From Paludibacteraceae bacterium (GTDB taxonomy: Bacteria > Bacteroidota > Bacteroidia > Bacteroidales > Paludibacteraceae): a stretch of 64,000 nt of DNA. The notes under the pieces were generated by a model. It made no database searches. It was not told the DNA's origin and worked only from the letters and a program-made list of their open reading frames with translations. This document shows positions 50,219 to 59,694 of this stretch, piece after piece. Where the stretch lies: the NCBI GenBank assembly GCA_017461505.1, contig JAFTXV010000001.1:1-64000 (forward strand), written 5' to 3'. The translations under genes were made by a program, and so were the position numbers. Positions within the stretch are counted from its first letter, which is position 1. Every line of letters begins with the position of its first letter.

Positions 50219-51046
50219 TTACTTTTGAAACTTACCGACTAGTTTAATTGCCCAGAACACGAGCCAGTCAGGAGTGTGCTTGAGCAATGGCGTTGCCAGC
50301 CAATTGAGGAAACCCGGAGTGTCGGCTTTCTTACCGCGGAACAGTTTCTTCAGGGCGCGCTTCACCAGTTTCTCTGGTGGAATAGATACCGTCAGGTTGA
50401 CTGCCAAACGACGCAGATGAGGTGCCAAGCCAAACAAAGCTGTATCTACAGCCCCTGGAGCCATCACGGTGATATTCACGCCTTTAGGTTTGAATTCATA
50501 CCAGAGTGATTTAGAGAAATTGTAGATAAATGCCTTGGTAGCATTGTAGGTCTGAATACCTGGCATAGCCATCCATGCGGACATGGAAGACATATTGAGG
50601 ATATATCCTTTTTGGCGTGGTTTGCGGCAGAGTTTTTGCGCTTTTTCCTCCTCGGTGAGTTGACGGTTGATCATCTCCTCGCCAAAGAGACGAGTGAGTT
50701 TAGCTACCGTGATCATATGCAGGTTGAGCATAAGCTCAATGCGCTTCATACTGGTCTCGCAATAAGGGTTGAAGAAGAACACACCTGCATTGTTGATGAG
50801 GATATCCACGACGAGGTTGTTGTCCTTGCAGTATTGGAGCAATTGCTCCGCTGCATCTTGCTTGGAGAGGTCGGCATAAAGAGCAGTAGTCTTTACGCCA
50901 TATTGAGCTGCGAGGTCAGCAGCTACTTTCTTTTGTTCCTCCTCTTGGTTGCTAACCAACAGAAGATCAATATGATAATCGCGCGCCAATTGGGTGGCAT
51001 ATTGGAGTCCAATACCCGATGATGCGCCTGTAACGAGTGCAAGCAT
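50219..51046 (-). CDS. Short-chain dehydrogenase/reductase (candidate 3-beta-hydroxysteroid dehydrogenase)
   Basis: The 275-residue Rossmann enzyme has the cofactor loop TGASSGIGLQY at the N-terminus, NNAGVFF near 85 and the catalytic Ser/Tyr/Lys set in ILNMSSMSAW and TYNATKAF. It is the last gene of a three-gene run with an OYE-family reductase and a 5-alpha-reductase-like protein. By that company I infer a hydroxysteroid dehydrogenase acting on the 3-position of bile acids or steroids. On sequence alone it is simply an SDR. The 117-bp gap to the OYE gene is all repeat array. Confidence 0.75.
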   Translation of the reverse strand: MLALVTGASSGIGLQYATQLARDYHIDLLLVSNQEEEQKKVAADLAAQYGVKTTALYADLSKQDAAEQLLQYCKDNNLVVDILINNAGVFFFNPYCETSMKRIELMLNLHMITVAKLTRLFGEEMINRQLTEEEKAQKLCRKPRQKGYILNMSSMSAWMAMPGIQTYNATKAFIYNFSKSLWYEFKPKGVNITVMAPGAVDTALFGLAPHLRRLAVNLTVSIPPEKLVKRALKKLFRGKKADTPGFLNWLATPLLKHTPDWLVFWAIKLVGKFQK

Positions 51047-51163
51047 ATTTCTTTAAGTTGAAAGTTTATAGTTGAAAGTTTAAAGGCAAGGCGGCTATGT
51101 CGCAGTACCTCGCCTATAACCTATAGCGTAGCGTCCTATAGCCTCAAAGAGGCGTCCTATAAC
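51047..51163 (-). repeat. Two opposed heptamer arrays filling the OYE-SDR gap
   Basis: Minus strand from the OYE TAG: GTTATAG, GACGCC hairpin part, GCTATAG, GACGCTAC, GCTATAG, GTTATAG, GCGAG. A short GC-rich centre follows. On the plus strand AAGTTGA and AAGTTTA units run at 51056-51090 and end in AAGGCAAG. The arrays face each other and span the entire gap from stop to start. Confidence 0.85.
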
Positions 51164-52402
51164 CTACTTTTCAGGATACCACATTTGTTCGTACTTGAGT
51201 GCTTCTTTCTTGAGGTACTTAGGGATATCCTTGTCGCACTCGTGGCACTTCATATCAAGGGTGTACATACGCGCTACACAGTAGTTAGAGCGTTTGCACT
51301 CAGAGTGGTATTGTTCCTCACGCATCTTATTCACGAAGTCGGTGTCGCGCACGAGTGCGTGTCCAATCTGCACAAAATCAAAGCCAGCAGCGAGGGCTGT
51401 CTCTGCATTCTCGCGTCCCATCACACCACCTACATAGATGAGTGGCATCTTGAGCGCCTTGCGGAATTGCTTAGCTGTATCGAGGAAGAAGAGCTCTTTG
51501 AAAGGTACAGTAGGAATCATCAAGTGACCAACAAAGCGCAATGCAAGGCGTAGCCACCAGAAGGTCCAAGGGTTCATGTAGTGAGCGAGTGTCTTGATAG
51601 GCATCGCACCACCCATGACAGTGAAAGGTGCTTTGCTCACGAAGCCCGCAGTGAGAACGAGTGCGTGAACGCCATGTTTCTCAATCTCTTGTGCGATACG
51701 GATGCACTCCTCTACTTTCAGTCCCGACTTAAAGCCGTCGTACATATTGGTCTTGACTACCACCGCCATATCGTCGCCTGCGTGCTCCATCACCTCTGCC
51801 ATCACTTCGTTCATGAAGCGCATACGATTCTCAAGCGAACCTCCGTACTCATCGTGACGATGGTTGGTATATGGCGAAAGGAATTGCGAAATCAAATAAC
51901 CATGACCTGCATGAATCTCTACGCAGTCGAAACCGCACTCACGGCAGAAGTCCACCGCATGACCAAACGCCTTGACAATATCCTTGATTTCTTCTTTCTT
52001 CAGTGCGCGATGCAAAGTTGGCGAATAGAGGTTGAAACCTGTACTAGCACCAACTGGCATACATTTGCAAGTATAGAAGTGAGTCATATTACCGCAGTGC
52101 CCAAGCTGAATACTTGCTTTTGCTCCCTCAGCATGAATGCCATCGGTGAGTTTTTTGAGGTCTTCCTTGATTTCGTCGTGGATATAGAGTTGACCGTCGA
52201 AAGAGACACCCGAACGAGTGACAGAGCAGTATGCCACCGTGGTCATCGCTGCACCACCGCGTGCTACGGCAGTATGATAATTGTAGAGATCTTGACTAGG
52301 TTTGTTGCCGTATGCCATATTTTCAAAAGCGGCAGAACGGATAGCGCGGTTGCGCAAAGTGATAGGACCGAGTTTGTGCTCAGTGAAGAGGAGGTTGCTC
52401 AT
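51164..52402 (-). CDS. Old-yellow-enzyme family NADH:flavin oxidoreductase (candidate bile-acid/steroid enoate reductase)
   Basis: The 412-residue protein is an FMN-binding TIM barrel: SAAFENMAYGNKPS near 23, IQLGHCGNMTHF near 98, the substrate/FMN motif CVEIHAGHGYLISQFLSP near 161, NHRHDEYGGSLENR near 180, and the phosphate-binding VGGVMGRENAETAL near 331. The C-terminal Cys cluster (SNYCVARMYTLDMKCHECDK) suggests a [4Fe-4S] centre. It lacks the extra C-terminal NAD(P)H domain of 2,4-dienoyl-CoA reductases. Next to a 5-alpha-reductase-like gene it fits the 5-beta-reductase (5BR/BaiCD-like) role reported in gut Bacteroidales; general enoate reduction is the alternative. Confidence 0.8.
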   Translation of the reverse strand: MSNLLFTEHKLGPITLRNRAIRSAAFENMAYGNKPSQDLYNYHTAVARGGAAMTTVAYCSVTRSGVSFDGQLYIHDEIKEDLKKLTDGIHAEGAKASIQLGHCGNMTHFYTCKCMPVGASTGFNLYSPTLHRALKKEEIKDIVKAFGHAVDFCRECGFDCVEIHAGHGYLISQFLSPYTNHRHDEYGGSLENRMRFMNEVMAEVMEHAGDDMAVVVKTNMYDGFKSGLKVEECIRIAQEIEKHGVHALVLTAGFVSKAPFTVMGGAMPIKTLAHYMNPWTFWWLRLALRFVGHLMIPTVPFKELFFLDTAKQFRKALKMPLIYVGGVMGRENAETALAAGFDFVQIGHALVRDTDFVNKMREEQYHSECKRSNYCVARMYTLDMKCHECDKDIPKYLKKEALKYEQMWYPEK

Positions 52403-52452
52403 CGTAGTATAATCTAGTATCGGGAGTCACGAATCGAGAGTCGTGAGTCCAG
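52403..52452 (-). repeat. Heptamer array filling the 5AR-OYE gap
   Basis: After the TAA of the upstream gene come CTGGACT, CACGACT, CTCGATT, CGTGACT, CCCGATA and CTAGATT on the minus strand, then 8 bp and ATG. Six 7-mers in exact register, with a consensus unlike the other arrays. Confidence 0.85.
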
Positions 52453-53235
52453 TTAATATATAAACGGAATGATTCGTTTGAGTTTCTTCTCGTCAAATTC
52501 GTCTGCGAATTCTTGTTTGTAGCGATGATAGATAGAATTCGCACGTGGAACGAGGTTGCAGCATGAGAACCAGAAGAAGCTCAAGCCAGCCCAAGACCAT
52601 GTCAAGATAGCAAAGCCCAACCACTCGGTAATCTCGCCCAAATAGTTAGCACTAGTGACATACTTATACATGCCCTTCTTAGGTAAATAGTGATTGGTAT
52701 CACCTGGTTTGCGTAAATGGCGAATCACATGGTCAGAATGCATATTAATCGCCCAACCACAGATGAAGACAAGTACACCAAGAATAAAACGCCAATCTGT
52801 TAACCAGGAAGTAGCATATGGCGCAAACTGTGGAGCTAAATGGAAGAGCCAATAGCCTTGTATATAACCATTTACGAGATTCCATATAACTGAAAATGCC
52901 ATGATAATGATAGGCATCTTGCTATTACCTTTCAGCAGGAATGGGAAAATAAATGAGCGTTGGAAATAGTGGAATTGGAATATCAAAAAGAAAATCAGAT
53001 ATGGCAGTTGAAACTTGACTTCTGACATAGCCCAAAGGTACAACATGACCACAAAGACAGGCATCTCCATCAAGCACCACCCTACCTTATTATTGATTGC
53101 TGGTCCCCACTTCTCAGTACGCATCTTACCATAGCCCGCATCTACGAAATAGAGCGCAACAAACACCACTAATCCTACAAGGAAAAGTATAAAAAGGAAA
53201 TTATGAAATGATTCCAAAGCAGTAGATATTTCCAT
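52453..53235 (-). CDS. Steroid 5-alpha-reductase-like / DUF1295 membrane protein
   Basis: The 260-residue integral membrane protein has about seven hydrophobic segments. The C-terminal half carries the 5-alpha-reductase signature: HSDHVIRHLRKPGDTNHY near 183, then ANYLGEITEWLGFAILTWS near 213, and the NADPH-side RANSIYHRYKQEF near the end. The start is the ATG at 53235 rather than the GTG two codons upstream. First gene of the three-gene run behind its own promoter. The family reduces delta-4 double bonds of 3-oxo steroids to the 5-alpha form; bile-acid or steroid hormone substrates fit a gut commensal. Confidence 0.82.
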   Translation of the reverse strand: MEISTALESFHNFLFILFLVGLVVFVALYFVDAGYGKMRTEKWGPAINNKVGWCLMEMPVFVVMLYLWAMSEVKFQLPYLIFFLIFQFHYFQRSFIFPFLLKGNSKMPIIIMAFSVIWNLVNGYIQGYWLFHLAPQFAPYATSWLTDWRFILGVLVFICGWAINMHSDHVIRHLRKPGDTNHYLPKKGMYKYVTSANYLGEITEWLGFAILTWSWAGLSFFWFSCCNLVPRANSIYHRYKQEFADEFDEKKLKRIIPFIY

Positions 53236-53300
53236 AAGCACTATTTTTTAGGCGGCTAGGCTATGGCGACATGGCAATAGACTAGAAGCAAATTAGGGCA

Positions 53301-53308
53301 CAAAGATA
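53301..53308 (-). promoter_or_regulatory. -7 box of the steroid-reductase operon
   Basis: TATCTTTG on the minus strand with an A/T-rich upstream region; about 65 bp of leader precede the ATG. Confidence 0.65.
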
Positions 53309-53348
53309 CTAAGATTTTTCGAGATAACCAAATAAATATTAATTATTG

Positions 53349-54251
53349 TTATATTTTTCGTGTTTTTTGACTGATAAATAAGCCAATAATGATAATAATT
53401 ATACCTACTATTTTCCAAATAGGCAGTATTTCATCAAACAGCATCCACATGAGCAATGCCGTAAAAATAGGGCGCACATTATTGAATACGTTCGCGCGCG
53501 TGACACCTATCTTTCTCACCGTATAGCAAAACAAGATAAACGCTACCACCGACGCAAAGATAGCTAGATAGAGAACGGCTAGCCATGGAGTAGTATGCTG
53601 TAGCCATGGTGTAGCATGGTGTAGAAGTTGATTGCCCTCGGTAAAGCCCCACAATGGATAGAAGAGACATAGCGAAAACAACTGTACATAGAAGACTATC
53701 GTCAATGGCGAATAATGAGTGGGGATACGGCGCAAAACGATAGAATAACTCACTGACATACTAACCGTTATAATGGCAAGTAATATTCCCCAACGACTAC
53801 CCAATGCAAAATCATCCGACCCTATAAGCAATAGCATCAGCATACCTATCGTGGAGAGCAAAATACCGATAATATTGTTTCGCGTAATATGTTCGCGCAA
53901 TAAGACGAACGCAAAGATGGGAGCCAGCACAGGCTGCGTACTCAACAGCGCTTCTGCAATTGTAGGAGAAGCAAAGCTCTGGTAGGTATATGTCTCAAAG
54001 ATAAAATACAGAAATGGTTGAAACAATCCACCCAGCATAAAGAGCGGTATATCCCGCTTATCCACTCGCTGTAATCCTACTATATCACTCTTGCGAAACA
54101 CTAATCCCACTAGCAACATCAAGAGAACAGCCAACGTGAATCGTATTACAATCAAGGTCAGCGGTGTGAAGACCAACAATGCCTCTTTCACTGCTATTCC
54201 TGCACCTGCCCAGATGAGCATCGCAATGATAATGGTAAGGTATGGAAGCAT
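53349..54251 (-). CDS. DMT-superfamily (EamA) transporter
   Basis: The 300-residue protein has ten predicted membrane helices arranged as two EamA repeats (first FTPLTLIVIRFTLAVLLML, ALLSTQPVLAPIFAFVLLRE; second ending NVFNNVRPIFTALLMWMLFDE). Such proteins export metabolites or amino acids. The start is the ATG one base after the gtrA stop. Residues ~210-224 are a tandem heptapeptide (ATPWLQH, TTPWLAV) encoded by a 21-bp repeat between helices, an insertion relative to relatives. Substrate unknown. Confidence 0.85.
   Translation of the reverse strand: MLPYLTIIIAMLIWAGAGIAVKEALLVFTPLTLIVIRFTLAVLLMLLVGLVFRKSDIVGLQRVDKRDIPLFMLGGLFQPFLYFIFETYTYQSFASPTIAEALLSTQPVLAPIFAFVLLREHITRNNIIGILLSTIGMLMLLLIGSDDFALGSRWGILLAIITVSMSVSYSIVLRRIPTHYSPLTIVFYVQLFSLCLFYPLWGFTEGNQLLHHATPWLQHTTPWLAVLYLAIFASVVAFILFCYTVRKIGVTRANVFNNVRPIFTALLMWMLFDEILPIWKIVGIIIIIIGLFISQKTRKI
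53581..53622 (+). repeat. 21-bp tandem repeat in frame inside the DMT transporter gene
   Basis: Two copies of a 21-bp unit (AGCCATGGWGTAGYATGSTGT), each built of ~10-mers resembling those at 40391-40430. A unit length of 21 keeps the frame. Confidence 0.8.
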
Positions 54252-54252
54252 A

Positions 54253-54678
54253 CTACTCTCGCTTTTTATCCTTATAGAAAGGTAGCAACACAAAATAATT
54301 GATCACCCCAGCCAAAGCTATAGCCGCTATTCCAGCCCACTCTTCCGACATATGCAACCAAATCAGTACATTCAAGAATATCAATTGAATAACATAATTC
54401 AACGCACGTCCAAACAAAAATCCTCCTGCATTCTTCAACGTTGGACGTACACGAAATGTATAAAAACTGGTCATCAGATAGTTATACACCATCTCTATCA
54501 CGAATCCCACAGTGAAAGCAACAGATGTGAGCCACGTATCTTCTGCCCACTTCGTTTGAAAAATCCCCAACAACACGTAATAGATACCATACTGCAAGCC
54601 CGTTCCCAATGCTCCCACGAGCACGAAACGAACGGCAGAACGATATTTCAAAGGCAATCGCCCAGTGAGGGTTTTCAT
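54253..54678 (-). CDS. GtrA-family membrane protein
   Basis: The 141-residue protein has four membrane helices. GtrA hallmarks are RFVLVGALGTGLQYGIYY near 18 and NYLMTSFYTFR near 66. Family members are thought to flip or transfer undecaprenyl-linked sugars for surface polysaccharide modification. It sits between a guanine deaminase gene and the DMT transporter, with 8-bp and 1-bp gaps, so it is in an operon whose logic is not obvious. Confidence 0.85.
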   Translation of the reverse strand: MKTLTGRLPLKYRSAVRFVLVGALGTGLQYGIYYVLLGIFQTKWAEDTWLTSVAFTVGFVIEMVYNYLMTSFYTFRVRPTLKNAGGFLFGRALNYVIQLIFLNVLIWLHMSEEWAGIAAIALAGVINYFVLLPFYKDKKRE

Positions 54679-54686
54679 GTTGATAA

Positions 54687-55958
54687 TTATACTTGTTTTA
54701 TTTCTTTACCTTGACAGAAACGGTGTTGAATATGGCGGTCATCGCCCAGATAAACAAAACGCTCTAATCGCTCTATAGGCGATGAGGCGATGAGATGATG
54801 AGGTGAGAGGCAAAGGTCATCAATGACGAGTGCATCGAATGCATATCCTTTTTCAAAACTGCCCACCTTTCCAAAAAGCGAACCTCCAACCTTTGTTGCC
54901 ATATAAAAGACCTCTGAAAGTGTCAAGAAAGGATACTTGCCATCAGAAGCTGTATATTGCAACTTGCTCATCTGCACCGCATACTGCATCACACGGAACA
55001 TACTGAGATGATGCCCCCCTGCAATATCCGAACCCAAAGCCACATTCACTCCCTGCTGCAATAACTTGCGCACAGGTGCTATACCAGAAGCCAAATTACA
55101 ATTGGATGTTGGACAATGCACCGCATATACATTCTGCTCACGCATCAACTGGAGTTCTTCGCCATCCGTATAACAACAATGTGCCATCAACGTAGGCGTC
55201 TGACCAAACAATCCATAGCGATAATAGGCATCCCCATAGCATGATGACTCTGGTTCTAACTCTTTGACCCAAGCAATCTCCTGCTTATTTTCGCTTAAAT
55301 GCGATTGAACAGGCAATAACGTCTGCTTTGCCACTTCTCCCATGCATCGCAACATCTCTGGCGTACATGATGGAATGAAACGAGGCGTGATAATCGGCTT
55401 CACCAAAGGCATCGAAGCGAGTGAGTCTATCAAGGTTTGTATGCCAGCCGCCCATTCAGCAGATGTATTGCACAAGTTGGCTGGAGCATGTCGATCCATA
55501 CCCACTAACCCTATCCATGCGCCCATACCTGCCTCATCAAACGTGCGAGCAAGAATATGAGTTGCCAGAGTATGGACAGTGGCAAACACTGCAGCACGCA
55601 TAGTACCTTGACGCCACAGTTCCGAAACAAAAGAATGGTAGATTGTTTCGGCATACGCTTCATCTGCAAACTTTGCCTCCTCTGGAAATACATAGGTATT
55701 GAGCCAAGGTAGCAGTTGCATATCCATAGCCACACCCATATTCGCAAACTGAGGTGCATGCACATGCATATCGTTCATAGCAGGGATCAGAAGCTTATCC
55801 CCAAAATCCACCAATTGGTCATAGGCAAAATCTTCAGGAAGTGTATGATACACCCCCTGAATGATTCCGCAGTCATCCACTGCTATATATCCTCGCTCGT
55901 ACACATCAAAATGTGTAGGTGAGGAGGTAAACAATATGTTTGCTTGATATACTATCAC
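54687..55958 (-). CDS. guaD: Guanine deaminase / amidohydrolase
   Basis: The 423-residue metal-dependent hydrolase probably converts guanine to xanthine and ammonia. Motifs are NDMHVHAPQ near 62 (metal His pair), QSHLSENKQEI near 218, MAHCCYTDGEE near 257 and LGSDIAGGHHLSMF near 310, with LPWLNTYVFPEEAKF typical of GuaD. The last ~40 residues contain a repeat-derived stretch (PHHLIASSPIER, residues ~381-394) between conserved VIDD and the closing ERFVYLGDDRHI. 3 bp downstream of alaS. Confidence 0.82.
   Translation of the reverse strand: MIVYQANILFTSSPTHFDVYERGYIAVDDCGIIQGVYHTLPEDFAYDQLVDFGDKLLIPAMNDMHVHAPQFANMGVAMDMQLLPWLNTYVFPEEAKFADEAYAETIYHSFVSELWRQGTMRAAVFATVHTLATHILARTFDEAGMGAWIGLVGMDRHAPANLCNTSAEWAAGIQTLIDSLASMPLVKPIITPRFIPSCTPEMLRCMGEVAKQTLLPVQSHLSENKQEIAWVKELEPESSCYGDAYYRYGLFGQTPTLMAHCCYTDGEELQLMREQNVYAVHCPTSNCNLASGIAPVRKLLQQGVNVALGSDIAGGHHLSMFRVMQYAVQMSKLQYTASDGKYPFLTLSEVFYMATKVGGSLFGKVGSFEKGYAFDALVIDDLCLSPHHLIASSPIERLERFVYLGDDRHIQHRFCQGKEIKQV
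54777..54816 (+). repeat. 7/8-mer array in frame inside guaD
   Basis: Units of AGGCGATG type repeat twice, then degenerate AGATGATG, AGGTGAG and AGGCAAAGG. Resembles the ABC-F and mutY insertions and ends in the common AGGCAA motif. Confidence 0.7.
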
Positions 55959-55961
55959 TAA

Positions 55962-58556
55962 TTACATGATTGCATTGAGCATCTCATCCATGGCAGCAGC
56001 AAGACCTTCTACGTTGCGCCCGCCAGCAGTAGCCATCCATGGTTGACCGCCGCCACCGCCTTGGATATGCTTAGCAGCCGACTTGATGATCTGACCTGCG
56101 TTCTTTCCCGCATCTACCAATGGTTGCGATAGAACCACAGTAATCATGGGTTTGCCTTCCCACTCGGTAGCACCAACGACTGCGAACTTCACATCCGTAA
56201 ACTTGCCTTTCAGCAACATGGGCACGTTACGCAGCAAGTTTGCATCTACAGTACCTTCCACGCGCACCAGTTTAATACCATTGTAGTCCTCTGCCTTTGC
56301 AATCAGTTCATCGCGGAAACGCTCTACTTTCTCAGCCATGAAGGCCTCAATCTGCTTCTTCAAGCCCGCGTTCTCATCAATGGCTTTGCGGATAGCGCCT
56401 GCCAAGTCTGGAGCGTTGTTGAACAGCGCACGCAGACCGCCAATCATATCCACTTGTTTGTAGTAGAGTTCATCGGCCTTGGCTGCTGTCACTGCCTCAA
56501 TACGGCGAATACCCGCAGCCACACTGGTTTCCATCACAATGCGCACCGCACCAATCTTACCCGTGCTTGCCACGTGGCAACCACCGCACAACTCTGCCGA
56601 TGGACCGTACTTGATGACACGTACCTCATCGCCATATTTCTCGCCGAAGAGTGCCATAGCACCCATTTCTTTGGCTTTCTCTATTGGAGTGTTACGACAT
56701 TCCTCAAGAGGCAAGTCTTGGCGAATCATCTCGTTGGCAAGCATCTCCACTTGGCGAAGCTCCTCCGCACTCACTTTCTGGAAGTGTGAGAAGTCAAAGC
56801 GCAAGCTGTCTGCCGATACGAAGCTACCCTTCTGCTCCACATGCTCGCCCAATACCTGACGCAGAGCGTAGTGTATGATATGCGTAGCAGTGTGGTTGCA
56901 AGCAATGGCTTGACGACGAGCGACATCTACCTCAGCCATCATCTTGCTCTTGATATTCTCAGGCAATTCTGCACAAAGGTGTACTGCCAGATTGTTCTCA
57001 CGTTTGGTATCTAACACGCGCACATTACCCAATGTACCCGAATCGCCTACCTCACCACCCATCTCAGCGTAGAATGGGGTTTGGCTGAGCACAACTTGAT
57101 AGAGTTCTTTGCCTTTTTGGTTCACCTTGCGGTAGCGCAGCACTTGTGTCTCGCATTGCAGCACGTCGTATCCATCAAACTCTGTCTCACCTTCGCTAAT
57201 CACTACCCAGTCGCCCAGTTCTTGTTTGTTGGCTTGACGTCCCATCTCTTTTTGGTGCTCCAATGCCTTGTTGTACTCTTCCTCATTGGTTGTAAAGCCG
57301 TTCTCGCTGAGAATCAATTGAGTAAGGTCGAGAGGGAAACCGTATGTATCTTTCAATGTGAACACATCCACACCCGAGATCTCTTTGCCCTTGGCCTCTT
57401 TCATGAGTTTGTCGAGCAAAGAGATACCCTTGTCCAAGGTACGGAGGAAGCCATCCTCCTCGCTCTTGATAACAGGAGTGATTTGTCCTTCTTGTTTCAC
57501 GAGTTCTGGATAAGCTACACCCATGTCGGCAATGAGTTGTGGCACCAGTTTGTACATAAACGCCTCGCGTTGGCCGAGGAAGGTATAGCCATAGCGCACA
57601 GCACGGCGAAGGATTCGGCGAATCACATAACCTGCCTTCTCGTTGCTTGGCAACTGACCGTCTGCAATAGCAAAAGCGATAGTACGGATATGATCGGCAA
57701 TCACGCGCATAGCCACATCCACTTTCTCCTCTTTGCCATATTCAGCACCGCAAATCTCGCCAATCTTCTTCAACATTGGTTGGAATACATCGGTGTCGTA
57801 GTTGGACTGTTTGCCTTGCATGGTGCGCACGAGACGCTCAAAGCCCATACCGGTGTCAATCACGTTGTATGGAAGTGAGTCGAGTGAGCCATCGGCTTTG
57901 CGATTGTATTGCATGAACACGAGGTTCCAAATCTCAATCACTTGTGGGTGATCTTTGTTCACAAGTTCACGACCAGAGATAGCTGCTTTCTCCTCTTCGC
58001 TACGGCTATCCACGTGAATCTCTGAGCAAGGACCACAAGGACCTGTATCGCCCATCTCCCAGAAGTTGTCGTGCTTATTGCCATTGAGGATATGGTCAGC
58101 AGGCAAGTGCTTTGCCCAGATGCTAGCAGCCTCATTATCACGCTCGATGCCTTCCTCTGGCGAACCTTCGAAGACGGTCACATAGAGGTTCTTTGGGTCA
58201 AGTTTGAGCACATCCACAAGGTACTCCCATGCCATGTCGATGGCACCCTGCTTGAAGTAGTCACCAAATGACCAGTTGCCAAGCATCTCGAACATGGTGT
58301 GGTGGTAGGTATCGTGACCTACTTCCTCGAGGTCATTATGCTTACCACTCACGCGGAGGCACTTCTGCGAGTCCGCTACGCGAGGATATTGAATAGGGTC
58401 GTTGCCAAGGATGATACCCTTCCAAGGGTTCATACCTGCATTGGTAAACATCAGTGTTGGGTCATCCTTGATGACCATAGGTGCTGAAGGTACAATCTTG
58501 TGTCCTTTCTTCTCAAAATAATCCAAAAAGGATTGTCTAATCTCTTGACTTGTCAT
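55962..58556 (-). CDS. alaS: Alanyl-tRNA synthetase
   Basis: The 864-residue class II synthetase charges tRNA-Ala. N-terminal motif 2/3 blocks are [16 protein letters not shown] near 33 and [10 protein letters not shown] near 205. The editing domain carries [11 protein letters not shown] near 557 and the zinc site [10 protein letters not shown] near 659. The C-terminal C-Ala domain ends with a Gly-rich [17 protein letters not shown]. Complete and standard. It shares an apparent operon with pdxA upstream and guaD downstream. Confidence 0.96.
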   Translation of the reverse strand: MTSQEIRQSFLDYFEKKGHKIVPSAPMVIKDDPTLMFTNAGMNPWKGIILGNDPIQYPRVADSQKCLRVSGKHNDLEEVGHDTYHHTMFEMLGNWSFGDYFKQGAIDMAWEYLVDVLKLDPKNLYVTVFEGSPEEGIERDNEAASIWAKHLPADHILNGNKHDNFWEMGDTGPCGPCSEIHVDSRSEEEKAAISGRELVNKDHPQVIEIWNLVFMQYNRKADGSLDSLPYNVIDTGMGFERLVRTMQGKQSNYDTDVFQPMLKKIGEICGAEYGKEEKVDVAMRVIADHIRTIAFAIADGQLPSNEKAGYVIRRILRRAVRYGYTFLGQREAFMYKLVPQLIADMGVAYPELVKQEGQITPVIKSEEDGFLRTLDKGISLLDKLMKEAKGKEISGVDVFTLKDTYGFPLDLTQLILSENGFTTNEEEYNKALEHQKEMGRQANKQELGDWVVISEGETEFDGYDVLQCETQVLRYRKVNQKGKELYQVVLSQTPFYAEMGGEVGDSGTLGNVRVLDTKRENNLAVHLCAELPENIKSKMMAEVDVARRQAIACNHTATHIIHYALRQVLGEHVEQKGSFVSADSLRFDFSHFQKVSAEELRQVEMLANEMIRQDLPLEECRNTPIEKAKEMGAMALFGEKYGDEVRVIKYGPSAELCGGCHVASTGKIGAVRIVMETSVAAGIRRIEAVTAAKADELYYKQVDMIGGLRALFNNAPDLAGAIRKAIDENAGLKKQIEAFMAEKVERFRDELIAKAEDYNGIKLVRVEGTVDANLLRNVPMLLKGKFTDVKFAVVGATEWEGKPMITVVLSQPLVDAGKNAGQIIKSAAKHIQGGGGGQPWMATAGGRNVEGLAAAMDEMLNAIM

Positions 58557-58569
58557 ATATTTTATTATA

Positions 58570-59694
58570 TTAATCTACTGGTACAAATTTCTCAACGTGA
58601 TACTCACGCTTCACTTCTTTCACTTCCACTACTAATTGGTTAGCAGTCAGTTCGGTATTTTGTTTGCGTGTCTTCAGCACATCTATTGCGGTATAGATTG
58701 CGTGCAGCATACTCGTCTCCGATGCCTCGTTCTTGCCAGCGATCGCATAGGCAGTTCCATGGTCTGGGGAGGTGCGAACTACACGCAAACCAGCCGTAAA
58801 GTTCACGCCGCTCATATCCAACGCTTTGAAGGGTGCCAAACCCTGATCATGATACATGGCCAACACCGCATCAAAATGGTTGTATTCACCTGCGCCAAAG
58901 AAGCCATCTGCTGAATAGGGGCCAAATGCCCAGATGCCGGCCTCTTGTGCTTGAGCAAGAGCAGGACGTATCACCTCTTGTTCCTCTTTGCCTATTAAAC
59001 CATTGTCGCCAGCATGTGGATTCAATGCCAACACAGCAATACGAGGTTTGCGACAAGAGAAATCCGTTTGCAAGGTTTTATTCAACACTTGCAATTTGGC
59101 CATGATATTCTCCACAGTCACCTTTTCGCTCACTTGTGCAATAGGGGTATGGTTGCATAGCAATGCAACGCGCATACGGTCGCTAAGCATCATCATTAGA
59201 GAGTCAGTAGATGGTAGATCGCTGCGCTGTAGATCGGCTGCGCCTGTAGATGGTAGGAACAGATGAGTGAGGTACTCGGTATGACCCGAATAGCGGAATT
59301 GGTCGCATTGGATATTATCCTTATTGATTGGCGCTGTCACCAGGGCGTCCACCAATCCTTGTTGCAAGTCTGCTGTCGCGCGTTGCAAACTCTTCAACGC
59401 AGCCTGTCCTGCCTCTGGAGTAGCGATACCCAACTGCAATGGCGTATCATCGCTATAACAGGTAATCATATTCAAACGACCATCTTTCGCTTGCTTAGGG
59501 GAGTCTATAATATTCCATTGGATATTATGCAACTCCTCACCGAGGGTCTTTGCATGCAGGCGTGCCACTTTGGCATTGCCGTATACGATAGGGCGACATA
59601 TCTCGCAGATATGAGGATTAATCAAACTCTTGAGGATAATCTCATACCCTACTCCATTGATATCACCCGCTGTAATTGCTATAATCGGTTTCAT
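58570..59694 (-). CDS. pdxA: 4-hydroxythreonine-4-phosphate dehydrogenase
   Basis: PdxA oxidises 4-phosphohydroxy-threonine in the DXP-dependent pyridoxal-phosphate pathway; SerC nearby acts one step earlier. The 374-residue protein shows [12 protein letters not shown] near 8, the metal-binding HTEYLTHLF near 137, [11 protein letters not shown] near 226 and [19 protein letters not shown] near 281. Residues ~147-163 ([17 protein letters not shown]) are encoded by a heptamer/hairpin repeat and absent from PdxA as I know it. The insertion comes just after the HTEYL metal motif, so it probably forms a surface loop. Confidence 0.92.
   Translation of the reverse strand: MKPIIAITAGDINGVGYEIILKSLINPHICEICRPIVYGNAKVARLHAKTLGEELHNIQWNIIDSPKQAKDGRLNMITCYSDDTPLQLGIATPEAGQAALKSLQRATADLQQGLVDALVTAPINKDNIQCDQFRYSGHTEYLTHLFLPSTGAADLQRSDLPSTDSLMMMLSDRMRVALLCNHTPIAQVSEKVTVENIMAKLQVLNKTLQTDFSCRKPRIAVLALNPHAGDNGLIGKEEQEVIRPALAQAQEAGIWAFGPYSADGFFGAGEYNHFDAVLAMYHDQGLAPFKALDMSGVNFTAGLRVVRTSPDHGTAYAIAGKNEASETSMLHAIYTAIDVLKTRKQNTELTANQLVVEVKEVKREYHVEKFVPVD
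59207..59256 (+). repeat. Heptamer/hairpin mosaic in frame inside pdxA
   Basis: GTAGATG, GTAGATC, then GCTGCGCT, GTAGATC, hairpin GGC-TGC-GCC, GTAGATG. Seven-base units alternate with small GC palindromes, the same architecture as the intergenic mosaics but with another 7-mer consensus. Confidence 0.8.
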
